Shown here: one piece after another, positions 44,290 to 54,077 of the stretch | Layout of the letters: the number at the start of each line of letters is the position of its first letter | Position numbering within the stretch: position 1 is the stretch's first letter | From: Enterobacterales bacterium | Lineage (GTDB): Bacteria; Pseudomonadota; Gammaproteobacteria; Enterobacterales; Enterobacteriaceae | Direction: 5' to 3' | NCBI GenBank assembly: GCA_947478475.1 | Contig: CANJWD010000001.1 | Span: 1-64,000 of the forward strand | DNA: 64,000 bases | Program-made: the position numbers and the translations under genes | The notes under the pieces: model-generated | The model's input: only the letters and a program-made list of their open reading frames with translations | Databases searched by the model: none | Told to the model about the DNA's origin: nothing

Positions 44290-46170
44290 TTACGACCTGT
44301 CACTGCTGCCAAGTTTGACTGTTGCTTCGCTGCGTAAATTGTCTGTCAGAGCATCGAACACCGCGCTACTCAAGTTGTCCTGTGTTTGAGTGGTAAAAGA
44401 TCGCACTTCTTCTGCGGGTAAATGGCCCGGTATTACCGACTGCAGTTCGATTAATACAATGTTGTCCGTATCATCCTGAGCCATTCCATATGAGGGCACT
44501 GCTTTTTGCGGATGAGGCAGCGCGAAGGCCGTCTGTACCCATTTCTCATTACCAGGAATTCGGGATAATCTTTTCGTTTCACCAAAGTTCAGACCCGCTG
44601 CTTTCAGCGCTTCATCGCCTGTGCCTTGTTTTAAAAATCCCAGTAATTTTTCACCCTCTGCGCGGGCAAGCTGTAACGCTTTTTGACGTTTAACAAGTTC
44701 GGTCACCTGAAGTTTCACCTGATCAAACGGTTGAATACCTTGCGGTTTGTGCCCATTGATGCGTAGCACGAAAGCACGATCATCCTCTGTGACAATAACA
44801 TCCGAGTTCCTTCCTGTAGCTTCATCACTACCTGTCAGAGATCCATCAAAAATAGCCTGCAACACAGGTCTAAAGTTCAGGCCGGCCGGAACGGTATCGC
44901 GAGTGAACCACTCTGTTGTTGTAGCCTTAACTCCACCAGCTGCCTGTTCAGCGCTTGCCAGAGAGAGGCTGTCGTTGCCTGCGGCATCCGCAACCTTTCG
45001 TTGTAGTGCATACCAATCCTCGGCGAATTTTTTTTGTTTAACCTGCTCTGCTATCGTAGTGCGTACTTCAGCCAGCGCTTTTACTTTTTCTGGTTTTACA
45101 TCGTTCAGGCGCACAATTAAGTATCCGGCTGAAGATTTAATGATAGCCGACAGTTCACCTTTTATTGTGAGGCTAGCCTGTGTCAGTTCCTCTGCCATAT
45201 TGTCTGGCTCAAACCAGCCCAGGTTTCCGCCACTTTTACGCGCAATAATATCGGCAGACTTTTCCCTGGCAACAGCGGCAAAATCCGCCCCCTTCTGTAA
45301 GGTTTCCAGCACCAACTGTGCCTCAGTCTCGCTGTTTAACTGAATCACACTAAAATTTTTGCGTACCGGCTGCGTGTAACTGCTCTTGTGCTGAACATAG
45401 TAACTATTGATATCTGCATCAGTGACGGCGATTTTATCCCGTATTGCCGTGGGATCCAGTGCGATATAGCTGATTTTTAGCTCCTCTGGAGCAATAAAAC
45501 GGCCTGTATTTTGTTGATACCAGGTTTTCAATTCTTCATCGGTCACCGTTTGCTCTGCCTTGCGTGTATCGATACCTATGGTTATCAGGCGAACATCACG
45601 TTGCTGTAAAATCAATTCAGATGCCATCTGAACCTCAGCGGGAAGCACAAATTCCGTATCACCAAAAGCTTGCAGCAACTGTTTACTGATCAACTGCTGG
45701 CGCTGTAATTGGGCGAACTGCTCCGGTGTATATCCCAGGCGCTGGACCAGCTCTCTGTATTTACCATTATCAAATTGTTTATCCGTCTGGAAATAAGGAA
45801 GCTGGCGAATAGACGTTTTCACCTGTTCATCACTGGCTGTAAGAGCAAGTTTATGAGTATATTGCTCGATCAATAGCGTGTTGATAAGTTGTTCTAATGT
45901 TTGCTGACGTAAGTGCTGTATATAACCTTCAGTGCCGGCCAGCACGGAAAATTGCTTACCGAATTGTTGTTGTAAACGAATGCTCTCTCTTTGAACAGTT
46001 TGTTCTAACTGGGATTTACTGATTTCCTGCTGATTAACTTTAACTGCAAAGTCGTCTGAACTGGCAGTCAGGTAACCACCGACGCCGGTTAAAAGAAATG
46101 ATAATATTATCAGCAACAGAATAATTTTGAGCACGATGTGATTAGTGGTCGCACGTAAACGGTCCATCAT
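44290..46170 (-). CDS. ppiD: Periplasmic chaperone PpiD
   Basis: Membrane-anchored folding factor at the Sec exit. Residues 1-35 hold a cytoplasmic start (MMDRLRATTNHIVLKIIL) and one span; a SurA-like N-domain follows, then one parvulin domain (about 225-355, with FAAVAREKSADIIARKSGGNLGWF), and a C-terminal helical region. 626 residues (623 in E. coli). In E. coli hupB lies between lon and ppiD; here that gene is missing. Confidence 0.95.
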   Translation of the reverse strand: MMDRLRATTNHIVLKIILLLIILSFLLTGVGGYLTASSDDFAVKVNQQEISKSQLEQTVQRESIRLQQQFGKQFSVLAGTEGYIQHLRQQTLEQLINTLLIEQYTHKLALTASDEQVKTSIRQLPYFQTDKQFDNGKYRELVQRLGYTPEQFAQLQRQQLISKQLLQAFGDTEFVLPAEVQMASELILQQRDVRLITIGIDTRKAEQTVTDEELKTWYQQNTGRFIAPEELKISYIALDPTAIRDKIAVTDADINSYYVQHKSSYTQPVRKNFSVIQLNSETEAQLVLETLQKGADFAAVAREKSADIIARKSGGNLGWFEPDNMAEELTQASLTIKGELSAIIKSSAGYLIVRLNDVKPEKVKALAEVRTTIAEQVKQKKFAEDWYALQRKVADAAGNDSLSLASAEQAAGGVKATTTEWFTRDTVPAGLNFRPVLQAIFDGSLTGSDEATGRNSDVIVTEDDRAFVLRINGHKPQGIQPFDQVKLQVTELVKRQKALQLARAEGEKLLGFLKQGTGDEALKAAGLNFGETKRLSRIPGNEKWVQTAFALPHPQKAVPSYGMAQDDTDNIVLIELQSVIPGHLPAEEVRSFTTQTQDNLSSAVFDALTDNLRSEATVKLGSSDRS

Positions 46171-46404
46171 AATGTGGCAATGCTCCGATGTAACATGAAG
46201 TTAAAAAATACTCAGTGTTCTTGCACAAACGAACGCATTACCTTGAGTAATAAAGAAAATTTATGTTAATGATGCCAGATCTGGCGGTATATTACATGCG
46301 TATTTCCAGCCAGCGCAGCATCACTACTCTTTTTTTACAATTTATGTTTAGCGATTTATGTTTAGCGATCTTTTGCAACAGAGGCCTTGCGAGGCTCTGT
46401 CGCT
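46171..46404. other. Spacer where hupB is expected, with a 14-bp duplication
   Basis: The lon-hupB-ppiD order of enterics is broken: these 234 bases are too short for hupB and have no HU-like frame on either strand. A perfect duplication of TTTATGTTTAGCGA stands at 46341-46354 and 46355-46368. A weak hairpin (CAGAG...CTCTG, 46380-46400) follows lon. Confidence 0.6.
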
Positions 46405-48804
46405 TCACCTGACTGCGCTTATTTTATCGAGTTTTTTTTCAGTTTTCCATTCTTCGGGTGCGACAGGCTCAGCACCAAACGGCGGATTTTGTAGTGCAAA
46501 ACTGAGCACCTCATCAATACGCTTTACCGGATGAATTTCCAGGCTTGCAATCACATTTTGCGGAATTTCTTCCAAATCACGTTTATTTTCATCCGGGATC
46601 AAAACGATTTTGATCCCGCCACGGTGCGCCGCCAGCAGTTTTTCTTTCAAACCGCCAATAGGTAACACCAAACCACGCAGTGTAATTTCACCCGTCATGG
46701 CAACACCAGCACGGACCGGGTTACCCGTTAAACAGGAGACCAGTGCCGTGCACATGGCAATGCCCGCACTGGGGCCATCTTTAGGTGTAGCGCCTTCAGG
46801 AACATGGACATGAATGTCGCGTTTTTCGTGAAAATCAGGGTTAATTCCTAATTTATCTGCACGAGCCCGTACTACGGTCAATGCTGCCTGAATAGATTCC
46901 TGCATCACTTCACCCAGCGAACCAGTGTAAGTCAGTTTACCTTTACCAGGTACGCAGGCCGTTTCGATCGTTAACAAATCACCACCTGCTTCAGTCCATG
47001 CAAGACCCGTAACCTGACCAACCTGATTTTCGGTATTCGCACGACCATAATCGACTTGCTGGACACCGAGAAATGTTTTTAAATTATCGCCGTTAATTGC
47101 AATGTGTTGCACCGTCTTATCCATCAACAGCGTTTTTACCGCTTTGCGACATAATTTTGAAATCTCACGCTCCAGGTTACGCACACCAGCTTCCCGCGTG
47201 TAATAACGAATAATCCCGATGATGGCACTGTCTTCAATCGTTAATTCACCTTTTTTGATAGCATTACGTTCAAACTGTTTTGATAAAAGATGTTGCTTTG
47301 CAATATTGAGTTTTTCATCCTCCGTATAACCAGACAGACGAATGACTTCCATACGATCCAGTAAAGGTGCTGGAATCTTCATGGAGTTAGAGGTGGCAAC
47401 AAACATCACATCAGAGAGATCATAATCCACTTCAAGGTAGTGATCGTTAAATCCGCTATTTTGTTCCGGATCTAATACTTCCAACAGCGCTGACGTAGGA
47501 TCACCCCGCATATCAGATGCCATTTTGTCAATTTCATCCAACAGAAACAGAGGATTTTTTACCCCCACTTTTGCCATTTTTTGAATCAATTTACCTGGCA
47601 TGGAGCCGATATAGGTACGACGGTGACCACGAATTTCAGCTTCATCACGCACGCCACCTAATGCCATACGTACATACTCGCGACCTGTGGCTCGGGCAAT
47701 AGACTGCCCGAGGGATGTTTTACCCACGCCAGGAGGCCCTACCAGACACAAAATTGGACCTTTAATTTTACTGATCCGACTCTGTACCGCAAGATATTCA
47801 AGAATACGCTCCTTGACGCGTTCTAAACCATAATGGTCGGCGTCCAGTACTTTTTGTGCATTAACAAGATTTTTTTTAACTTTGCTGTGCCTGTTCCAGG
47901 GTACCTGTAACATCCAGTCAATATAACCGCGGACGACGGTCGCTTCCGCAGACATAGGTGACATCATTTTTAATTTTTGCAACTCAGATTCGGTTTTTTC
48001 ATGCGCCTCCCTCGGCATTTTTGCGGCTTCTGTTTTACGCTTTAGTACCTCATGTTCATCAGGAGTGTCATCCATCTCACCAAGCTCCTTCTGAATGGCT
48101 TTTACTTGCTCATTCAGATAGTACTCTCGCTGGCTTTTTTCCATCTGTTTTTTGACACGATTACGGATGCGCTTTTCAATCTGCAGGAGATCGATCTCAG
48201 ATTCCATCATCGCCATCAGATATTCCAGACGTTCGTTGACGTCAGTCATTTCCAGAACAGCCTGCTTATCATTTAATTTCAATGGCATGTGTGCAGATAT
48301 GGTATCTGCGAGACGCTCAGCATCTTCAATGTTATGCAGCGATGTAAGTACTTCAGGCGGGATTTTTTTATTTAGCTTGATATAAGCTTCAAATTGATTA
48401 ATTGCCGTGCGGGCCAGTACCTCCTGCTCACGTTCGTCTATAACAGGCGATGTAAAATATTCTGCCCAAGCAGAAAAATGCTCTCCGCTGTCTGAGAGTA
48501 CCGTGATGCGCGCGCGCTGTAACCCCTCTACCAGCACTTTCATTGTGCCGTCTGGCAGTTTCAGCATTTGCAGGATGGAGGCGACAGTCCCCACGGAAAA
48601 AAGATCATCAATACCAGGTTCGTCAGTTGAAGCGTCTTTTTGGGCAACTAGCATGATTTTTTTGTCGTTGTCCATTGCTCCTTCCAGGCAACGAATTGAC
48701 TTTTCCCGACCGACAAACAACGGGATCACCATGTACGGATAAACCACCACATCGCGCAGAGGTAATACAGGAATTTCTATGCATTCGGAACGCTCAGGGT
48801 TCAT
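46405..48804 (-). CDS. lon: ATP-dependent protease Lon
   Basis: Cytoplasmic AAA+ serine protease that removes damaged and short-lived regulator proteins. The ATG at 48804 is used because Lon starts NPERSE and AGAGAG lies upstream. 799 residues (784 in E. coli). In order: N-domain with IPVLPLRDVVVYPYMVIPLF, Walker A GPPGVGKTS, Walker B FLLDEIDK, and the protease domain with catalytic Ser in DGPSAGIAMCTAL and Lys in the GGLKEKLLAAHRGG block. The C-terminus is about 15 residues longer than usual. A heat-shock promoter is seen upstream. Confidence 0.97.
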   Translation of the reverse strand: MNPERSECIEIPVLPLRDVVVYPYMVIPLFVGREKSIRCLEGAMDNDKKIMLVAQKDASTDEPGIDDLFSVGTVASILQMLKLPDGTMKVLVEGLQRARITVLSDSGEHFSAWAEYFTSPVIDEREQEVLARTAINQFEAYIKLNKKIPPEVLTSLHNIEDAERLADTISAHMPLKLNDKQAVLEMTDVNERLEYLMAMMESEIDLLQIEKRIRNRVKKQMEKSQREYYLNEQVKAIQKELGEMDDTPDEHEVLKRKTEAAKMPREAHEKTESELQKLKMMSPMSAEATVVRGYIDWMLQVPWNRHSKVKKNLVNAQKVLDADHYGLERVKERILEYLAVQSRISKIKGPILCLVGPPGVGKTSLGQSIARATGREYVRMALGGVRDEAEIRGHRRTYIGSMPGKLIQKMAKVGVKNPLFLLDEIDKMASDMRGDPTSALLEVLDPEQNSGFNDHYLEVDYDLSDVMFVATSNSMKIPAPLLDRMEVIRLSGYTEDEKLNIAKQHLLSKQFERNAIKKGELTIEDSAIIGIIRYYTREAGVRNLEREISKLCRKAVKTLLMDKTVQHIAINGDNLKTFLGVQQVDYGRANTENQVGQVTGLAWTEAGGDLLTIETACVPGKGKLTYTGSLGEVMQESIQAALTVVRARADKLGINPDFHEKRDIHVHVPEGATPKDGPSAGIAMCTALVSCLTGNPVRAGVAMTGEITLRGLVLPIGGLKEKLLAAHRGGIKIVLIPDENKRDLEEIPQNVIASLEIHPVKRIDEVLSFALQNPPFGAEPVAPEEWKTEKKLDKISAVR

Positions 48805-48915
48805 AGAGCTCTCTCTTAATATAGTCCAGTCAATATAGCCAGCTTCCGCCAAATTTACGGTGATCTTATTTGAAACGCGTTAATTACGAGCTTCACTAGT
48901 AATTGGTTATCCTGT

Positions 48916-48943
48916 ATGTGGGGACGAATATTTGATATTCAAC
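48916..48943 (-). promoter_or_regulatory. Sigma-32 heat-shock promoter of lon
   Basis: Read on the minus strand: GTTGAA, a 14-base gap, then CCCCACAT, close to the sigma-32 consensus CTTGAA-N13/15-CCCCATNT. It lies about 110 bases before the lon start, like the known heat-shock promoter of E. coli lon. Confidence 0.7.
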
Positions 48944-48961
48944 GACAATAACATGAGGGGA

Positions 48962-48993
48962 GACTAATGGGGGTACTGAAATGCCCATTAGTC
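48962..48993. terminator. 10-bp inverted repeat after clpX
   Basis: GACTAATGGG at 48962-48971 pairs with CCCATTAGTC at 48984-48993, 12-base loop. It lies between the clpX stop and the lon promoter on the minus strand. There is no T-run, so it may be an mRNA end-protecting hairpin or a weak terminator. Confidence 0.45.
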
Positions 48994-49020
48994 CGGTAAC
49001 TATCTAAATTTTCTGATGAA

Positions 49021-50319
49021 TTACTTACCGGAGGCTTTAGCTTTAGCTTTATTTTTAGCTTTAGCCTTAGCTTCAGGTTTGCCATAAATCAGTAACGGTG
49101 CGGATTTTCCATCGATAACAGACTCATCAATCACCACTTTATCCACTCCATCAATTGAAGGCAGATCATACATGGTATTCAACAACACCGCTTCCACTAT
49201 TGAGCGTAAACCGCGAGCCCCTGTTTTGCGTGCCATCGCTTTTTTAGCGATGGCAGTCAATGCCTCATCGCGAAACTCAAGCTCCACTCCATCAAGATTG
49301 AACAGAACCTGATATTGTTTTGTCAGTGCATTTTTTGGTTCTTTTAGAATCTGAATTAGCGCCTCCTGACTCAATTCACCCAGCGTTGCAACGACGGGCA
49401 AACGGCCAATAAATTCAGGAATCAAGCCAAATTTTATTAAATCCTCTGGTTCGGCCTGGAGAAGCAACTCCACTTCTGTTGCTTTTTCAGACTCGCCCTT
49501 TACTGTGGCGCTAAAACCAATACCTGTGCCGCGGTTAACACGCTGCCCAACCACTTTATCCAGCCCGGCAAATGCACCGCCACAGATAAATAAAATTTTT
49601 GAAGTATCAACCTGAAGGAATTCTTGTTGCGGATGCTTGCGACCTCCCTGCGGCGGAACAGAAGCAATAGTGCCTTCAATCAGTTTCAGCAACGCCTGCT
49701 GCACGCCCTCACCAGAAACATCACGGGTGATCGATGGATTTTCTGATTTACGAGAAATTTTATCAATCTCGTCAATATAGACAATGCCTCGTTGTGCTTT
49801 TTGTACATCATATTCACATTTTTGTAATAATTTCTGAATGATATTCTCTACGTCCTCACCGACATAACCCGCCTCAGTCAATGTAGTCGCATCAGCCATA
49901 GTGAAAGGGACATCCAGAAAACGTGCCAGGGTTTCAGCCAGCAGGGTTTTACCGCTCCCCGTTGGGCCAATGAGCAAAATATTACTTTTTCCCAGTTCCA
50001 CATCACCAGCATCAATGTTACGTAACCGCTTGTAATGGTTATACACTGCAACGGCGAGCACTTTTTTTGCGCTCTCCTGGCCGATAACATAATCGTCCAA
50101 ATGGCGGCGGATTTCCTGCGGCACAGGCAACGAGTCATATCCACGATGCGGAGCTATTTCTTTGATTTCCTGGCGAATAATATCATTACATAAATCAATA
50201 CATTCATCGCATATATAGACTGCCGGTCCTGCAATTAACTTACGTACTTCATGCTGACTCTTACCGCAGAAGGAACAATGTAGCAGCTTTCTTGAACCCC
50301 CTTTGCGCTTATCTGTCAT
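49021..50319 (-). CDS. clpX: ClpX unfoldase, ATPase subunit of ClpXP
   Basis: AAA+ ring that unfolds substrates and feeds them to ClpP. The ATG at 50319 gives the standard start TDKRKGGS. The zinc-binding domain has [11 protein letters not shown] and CDECIDLC; Walker A is GPTGSGKT, Walker [10 protein letters not shown], the pore loop GYVGEDVE, and the ClpP-binding IGF loop is in [11 protein letters not shown]. The end is unusual: after [10 protein letters not shown] comes a Lys/Ala tail ([12 protein letters not shown]) made by a hexanucleotide-like repeat (about 49030-49070). 432 residues. Confidence 0.97.
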   Translation of the reverse strand: MTDKRKGGSRKLLHCSFCGKSQHEVRKLIAGPAVYICDECIDLCNDIIRQEIKEIAPHRGYDSLPVPQEIRRHLDDYVIGQESAKKVLAVAVYNHYKRLRNIDAGDVELGKSNILLIGPTGSGKTLLAETLARFLDVPFTMADATTLTEAGYVGEDVENIIQKLLQKCEYDVQKAQRGIVYIDEIDKISRKSENPSITRDVSGEGVQQALLKLIEGTIASVPPQGGRKHPQQEFLQVDTSKILFICGGAFAGLDKVVGQRVNRGTGIGFSATVKGESEKATEVELLLQAEPEDLIKFGLIPEFIGRLPVVATLGELSQEALIQILKEPKNALTKQYQVLFNLDGVELEFRDEALTAIAKKAMARKTGARGLRSIVEAVLLNTMYDLPSIDGVDKVVIDESVIDGKSAPLLIYGKPEAKAKAKNKAKAKASGK

Positions 50320-50415
50320 CAAAAAAACCTCACTCTTTAAGATACCTCAGTATAACTCTATGATGGCAGAAAAAATTGCGCATACTTACCAGTACATCAG
50401 CTTACTGCACATAAA

Positions 50416-51042
50416 TTACTGGCGATGCTCCAGCACGGAATCTACCAGACCATATTCTACCGATTGCGTTGCAGACAGAAAGCGATCACGTTCTGTATCT
50501 TTTTCTATCTCCTTCAATGATTTTCCTGTGTGTTTAGCCATCAATTCATTCATGCGTGCTTTTACTTTCAAAATTTCCTTTGCATGAATCTCGATGTCCG
50601 TAGCCTGACCCTGAAAGCCACCAAGAGGCTGATGGATCATAATACGAGAATTTGGCAGGCAGACCCTCTTCCCCTTAGCCCCTGCGGTCAATAAAAATGC
50701 ACCCATAGAGCACGCCTGGCCCATACAGATAGTGCTGACATCAGGTTTAATAAATTGCATGGTGTCATAAATTGACATTCCCGCGGTAATAACACCTCCG
50801 GGCGAATTTATGTAAAGGTAAATGTCTTTGTCCGGATTTTCTGCCTCCAAAAACAGCAGTTGCGCCACAATAAGGTTAGCCATATGGTCTTCAACCTGAC
50901 CAGTCAGAAAAATAACACGTTCCTTCAACATACGGGAGTAGATATCGTAAGAACGCTCTCCTCGTGCTGTCTGTTCGATAACCATCGGCACCAAAGCCAT
51001 CATACTCTGTGTGAGTTGATCGTGTTCGCCACTGTGTGACAT
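50416..51042 (-). CDS. clpP: ClpP protease subunit
   Basis: Serine peptidase of the barrel-shaped ClpXP complex. The ATG at 51042 has a good AGGAG and starts SHSGEH, as in other enterics (start further up is not supported). The catalytic Ser is in [11 protein letters not shown], His in [11 protein letters not shown], and Asp in the ERDTERDRF-like [10 protein letters not shown] block. 208 residues. The enteric order tig-clpP-clpX-lon is kept. Confidence 0.97.
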   Translation of the reverse strand: MSHSGEHDQLTQSMMALVPMVIEQTARGERSYDIYSRMLKERVIFLTGQVEDHMANLIVAQLLFLEAENPDKDIYLYINSPGGVITAGMSIYDTMQFIKPDVSTICMGQACSMGAFLLTAGAKGKRVCLPNSRIMIHQPLGGFQGQATDIEIHAKEILKVKARMNELMAKHTGKSLKEIEKDTERDRFLSATQSVEYGLVDSVLEHRQ

Positions 51043-51102
51043 TATTAAATCTCCTGGGTAGGCACGCACGTGTGCAAGAGCAAAAAACCATGATGCAGTA
51101 TA

Positions 51103-52407
51103 CTATTCAGCGACGACATGATTCATAACCTGATTAAAAGACATTGATCTTTCGGTTATTTTCGCTTTGGATAGCAGAACCTCCACTGCCTGCTCTTCCA
51201 AAGCAGCACTGCGCACACTTTTCATCATACCTTCATTTTTATGATAAAATTCGATAAATTTTTCTTTATCTTCATAAGCGGTCGCCATTTCTTCGAGCAA
51301 TGATTTAACACGATTTTCATCGATCTTGAGCTCGTAATGGTTGATCACCTCACCCAGCAGCAGGCCAACAAGCACACCACGTTTCGCCCGTTCTTCAAAC
51401 AGTTCCCGCGGCAGCGCGGCCGCTTGCTTTGCGTCACCATTAAAATGTTGTGCGGCCTTGTGCCGCAACGTACCGATTTCATCATTAATCAGTGCAACAG
51501 GAACCTCGATGGTATTAGCGTCAACTAAAGCATCAAATAGTTGTGTTTTGATCCGATTACGGACTGCCGCTTTTAGCTCGCGTTCCATATTTTTTAGAAT
51601 TTCTGCGCGCAGGCCTTCAGGTGAACCATCGGCCACACCGAAGCGTTTAACGAACTCTTTCGTCAATACAGGGAGCCTCGCTTCCTCTGTTTTCTTCAGG
51701 ACGATGACAAAACGGGCGGGTTCATCTCTCAGTTCTTCGACATGGTAGTCAGCGGGAAAATTGACATCAATAATAAATTCTTCACCCGCTTTATGGTTCA
51801 TCATCCCCTCTTCAAAACCTGGTATCATACGACCCTGACCAGGGATTAGAACAAAATCAGAAGCACTGCCACCTTCAAATGTTTCACCGTTAATGGAACC
51901 AGTAAAATCGAGCGTGAGGCGATCTTGCGCGCTGACTCCCCGATCGGTTGTTACCCAGGTAACGTGTTGCTTACGCAGCGTTTCCAGCATGGTATCGATA
52001 TCGGTATCTGTGATGTCGACAACGGGTTTTTCAACCGCAATACATTCCATGCCTTGTAATTTTATTTCAGGATAAATTTCAAATTCAACGGAGTAAGTAA
52101 AATCATTACCCTGTTTGTAGTGACCTGGCATGTAGGCGGGCCGACCCGCCGGATTAAGGTGCTCCCTGACGAGTGCATCCACAAAGTTATACCGCATGAT
52201 GTCAGTCAGGACATCTTCACGAACCGACGCGCCATAACGCTGCTCAACAATGGTGATCGGTATTTTCCCTTTACGAAATCCATTAATACGAACTTTTTTA
52301 GCCGTATTAAGCAGTTCAAATTGTATTGCTTTTGCAATGCTATCGGCAGCGACAGTAATCGTCATACGGCGCCCAAGGCCGTCAAGGGTTTCAACAGAAA
52401 CTTGCAT
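51103..52407 (-). CDS. tig: Trigger factor
   Basis: Ribosome-bound chaperone with prolyl isomerase activity. The ribosome-docking signature is seen as [11 protein letters not shown] near residue 42 (G-F-R-x-G-K-x-P), followed by the FKBP-type domain (about 150-245, [18 protein letters not shown]) and the C-terminal helical arms. 434 residues (432 in E. coli). First of the tig-clpP-clpX-lon block. Confidence 0.96.
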   Translation of the reverse strand: MQVSVETLDGLGRRMTITVAADSIAKAIQFELLNTAKKVRINGFRKGKIPITIVEQRYGASVREDVLTDIMRYNFVDALVREHLNPAGRPAYMPGHYKQGNDFTYSVEFEIYPEIKLQGMECIAVEKPVVDITDTDIDTMLETLRKQHVTWVTTDRGVSAQDRLTLDFTGSINGETFEGGSASDFVLIPGQGRMIPGFEEGMMNHKAGEEFIIDVNFPADYHVEELRDEPARFVIVLKKTEEARLPVLTKEFVKRFGVADGSPEGLRAEILKNMERELKAAVRNRIKTQLFDALVDANTIEVPVALINDEIGTLRHKAAQHFNGDAKQAAALPRELFEERAKRGVLVGLLLGEVINHYELKIDENRVKSLLEEMATAYEDKEKFIEFYHKNEGMMKSVRSAALEEQAVEVLLSKAKITERSMSFNQVMNHVVAE

Positions 52408-52587
52408 CGTGTTACCTCAGAAAAATTACAGTGCCCGGCCAGTTTTACCGGAAAAAAGACGCGGCATTATAACGGCGCATTCGTTACGAGTCGAGAAAAG
52501 CGCACGGTAACGAGGGGGCTGTGAACTCGGTTATCTGTGTGTTGTGCAGGCTAAAATTCAGGCTGTTTCTTTAGGGGCGGCTGATTT

Positions 52588-52639
52588 TTACACAACATTT
52601 TTACACAATATTCTTACACAATATTCTTACACAACGGGG
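52588..52639. repeat. 13-bp tandem repeat, four units, across the bolA stop
   Basis: TTACACAACATTT, TTACACAATATTC, TTACACAATATTC and TTACACAACGGGG stand in a row from 52588 to 52639. The bolA stop lies within the second unit, so the last residues of BolA (KNIV) are encoded by the repeat. Confidence 0.9.
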
Positions 52640-52919
52640 AAGCGGGAATAGTTTTCGGAGATGCTCCCCACTCCGCCACACTATACGTGTGGAGAGCCAG
52701 TGCGTGAATTGCACCCGCTAGCTCTGCCGCCAATATGCCATAAACCAGGCGGTGCCGGGCCAAAATGGATTGCTGAGAAAATTTTTCGCTGACGATGATA
52801 ACCTTAAAATGACTCTCCGCACCAGCCGGAACATTATGGCGATAACTCTCATCAACGATTTTCAGATATACCGGTTGCAGTGCGGCTTTTAACTTAAGTT
52901 CAATTTGCTCACGAATCAT
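52614..52919 (-). CDS. bolA: BolA family transcription/iron-sulfur regulator
   Basis: BolA affects cell shape and, with monothiol glutaredoxins, iron handling. The core VDESYRHNVPAGAESHFKVIIVSEKF and RHRLVYGILAAELAGAIHALALHTY is intact. The ATG at 52919 is preferred because GAGGAAG is then spaced correctly; another ATG at 52925 is too close to it. 101 residues. The C-terminal few residues come from a 13-bp repeat and differ from the usual end. It lies upstream of tig and is divergent from yajG, as in E. coli. Confidence 0.92.
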   Translation of the reverse strand: MIREQIELKLKAALQPVYLKIVDESYRHNVPAGAESHFKVIIVSEKFSQQSILARHRLVYGILAAELAGAIHALALHTYSVAEWGASPKTIPASPLCKNIV

Positions 52920-53135
52920 GACCATCTTCCTCTTTGATATATTTTATTGCCAGATTAATCATCACGATATCTGTCGCTGTAAGAGTCCATTCAAAATTTC
53001 TTGAAATCACTGATATCTCTTCTGCCCGGCAACGGCGATGCTGTATGCTGATGCTATCGACGGCAAAAATCGTGGTGTGTAAGAAGTTATACATGATTAT
53101 CAAATAACATTTCATTCAGTACCGAGAAAACGGAC

Positions 53136-53714
53136 ATGTTACAGAAAATTTTTTTCCAGCTACTGGTGACCTGCCTCCTTGCAGGCTGCGCTACCAGCAA
53201 CAATACACTTAACATTGCGCCAGCAATGGTGTTACCGACACAGGATCCCTCTTTGATGGGAGTAACCATCAGCATTAATGGGGCCGATCGACGGCAACAT
53301 GTTGCGCTGGCTAAAGTTAATCGGGATGGTAAGTTGATGGTCTTAACTGCATCCAGGGATTTGCGTTTTCTGTTACAAGAAGTGCTTGAAAAACAAATGG
53401 TCGCAAGAGGCTATATGATTGCTTCGAATGGCGCCGCAGCGCTGCAAATTCTGGTTAATAACCTGTATTCCGATGTAGAACAGGGTGATTTACGTCACAA
53501 CATTACCAGCAAAGCTGATATTTCTATCATCGCACAGGCGAAAAATGGTAATAAATTTACCAAAAATTACCGGGCGAGTTATAACGTGCAAGGGGCATTT
53601 ACTGCAACGAATGGAAAAATCGCAGACAGCGTTAACAGCGTATTGAGTGATGTTATTTCTGACATGGCTAAGGACACTGACGTGAGTGGTTTCATCAAAC
53701 AGAATACACGCTAG
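53136..53714 (+). CDS. yajG: YajG family lipoprotein
   Basis: Outer-membrane lipoprotein of unknown role. The signal (MLQKIFFQLLVTCLLAGC) ends in the lipobox LAGC with Cys 18. The body matches YajG closely: TQDPSLMGVTISINGADRR, SRDLRFLLQEVLEKQMVARGYM, NGNKFTKNYRASYNVQGAF. 192 residues as in E. coli. Its usual downstream neighbour ampG is absent. Confidence 0.93.
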   Translation: MLQKIFFQLLVTCLLAGCATSNNTLNIAPAMVLPTQDPSLMGVTISINGADRRQHVALAKVNRDGKLMVLTASRDLRFLLQEVLEKQMVARGYMIASNGAAALQILVNNLYSDVEQGDLRHNITSKADISIIAQAKNGNKFTKNYRASYNVQGAFTATNGKIADSVNSVLSDVISDMAKDTDVSGFIKQNTR

Positions 53715-53737
53715 TTTTGTCGCTTTTCCGCAAGATC

Positions 53738-53837
53738 CTGTTTTCAGGCTATAACATATACCCCGGGTACTGACACCCAGCCGCTGTGCCCGTTCATACT
53801 CATACGCGTCAGGGTAAATTTCAATATCAAATGAAAA
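53738..53837 (-). mobile_element. IS630-type transposase scrap
   Basis: On the minus strand a short stretch reads DIEIYPDAYEYERAQRLGV then STRGICYSLK. This is the N-terminal helix-turn-helix motif of IS630-type transposases (their common form is AYxxERAxxLGVSxxGIxYALKRL). Only about 30 codons can be recognised; both ends fade out. It lies where yajG's neighbour ampG would be. Confidence 0.7.
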
Positions 53838-54077
53838 AACCGTTATTTTGAAATGCTGACGCGTCGGGGGCGAGATCTATAAATAAAGATTTCGAATAAA
53901 TTCTGAGGAGTGACTCTCATCGTTGTTCTTATTTTGTGTAACCCGTTCGAAAAATCAGCAAAACAACTCTGTCAGCTCATGCAAGGTCTGTGAAATAAAA
54001 GCAAAAACAGAGGAATCTTCCATCCATTATAAATCACGCAGGCTGTCATAACCGGGAAGGTTGCTGTTTCAATCTCA
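53838..54077. other. Spacer before comEC, nothing recognised
   Basis: Together with the IS630 scrap this makes a 363-bp stretch without a working gene. An imperfect palindromic arrangement of AAATTT-like runs is seen, nothing more. Confidence 0.4.

Noticed and set aside
44747-45343. 198-codon open frame antisense to ppiD
   Set aside because: Shadow of a well-supported gene; no signal for its own expression.
52588-52639. Repeat array resembling a small CRISPR
   Set aside because: Units are directly adjacent with no spacers and no cas genes are present.
52909-53115. 68-codon minus-strand frame between bolA and yajG
   Set aside because: It lies where the divergent promoters should be, overlaps the bolA start and has no recognisable content.
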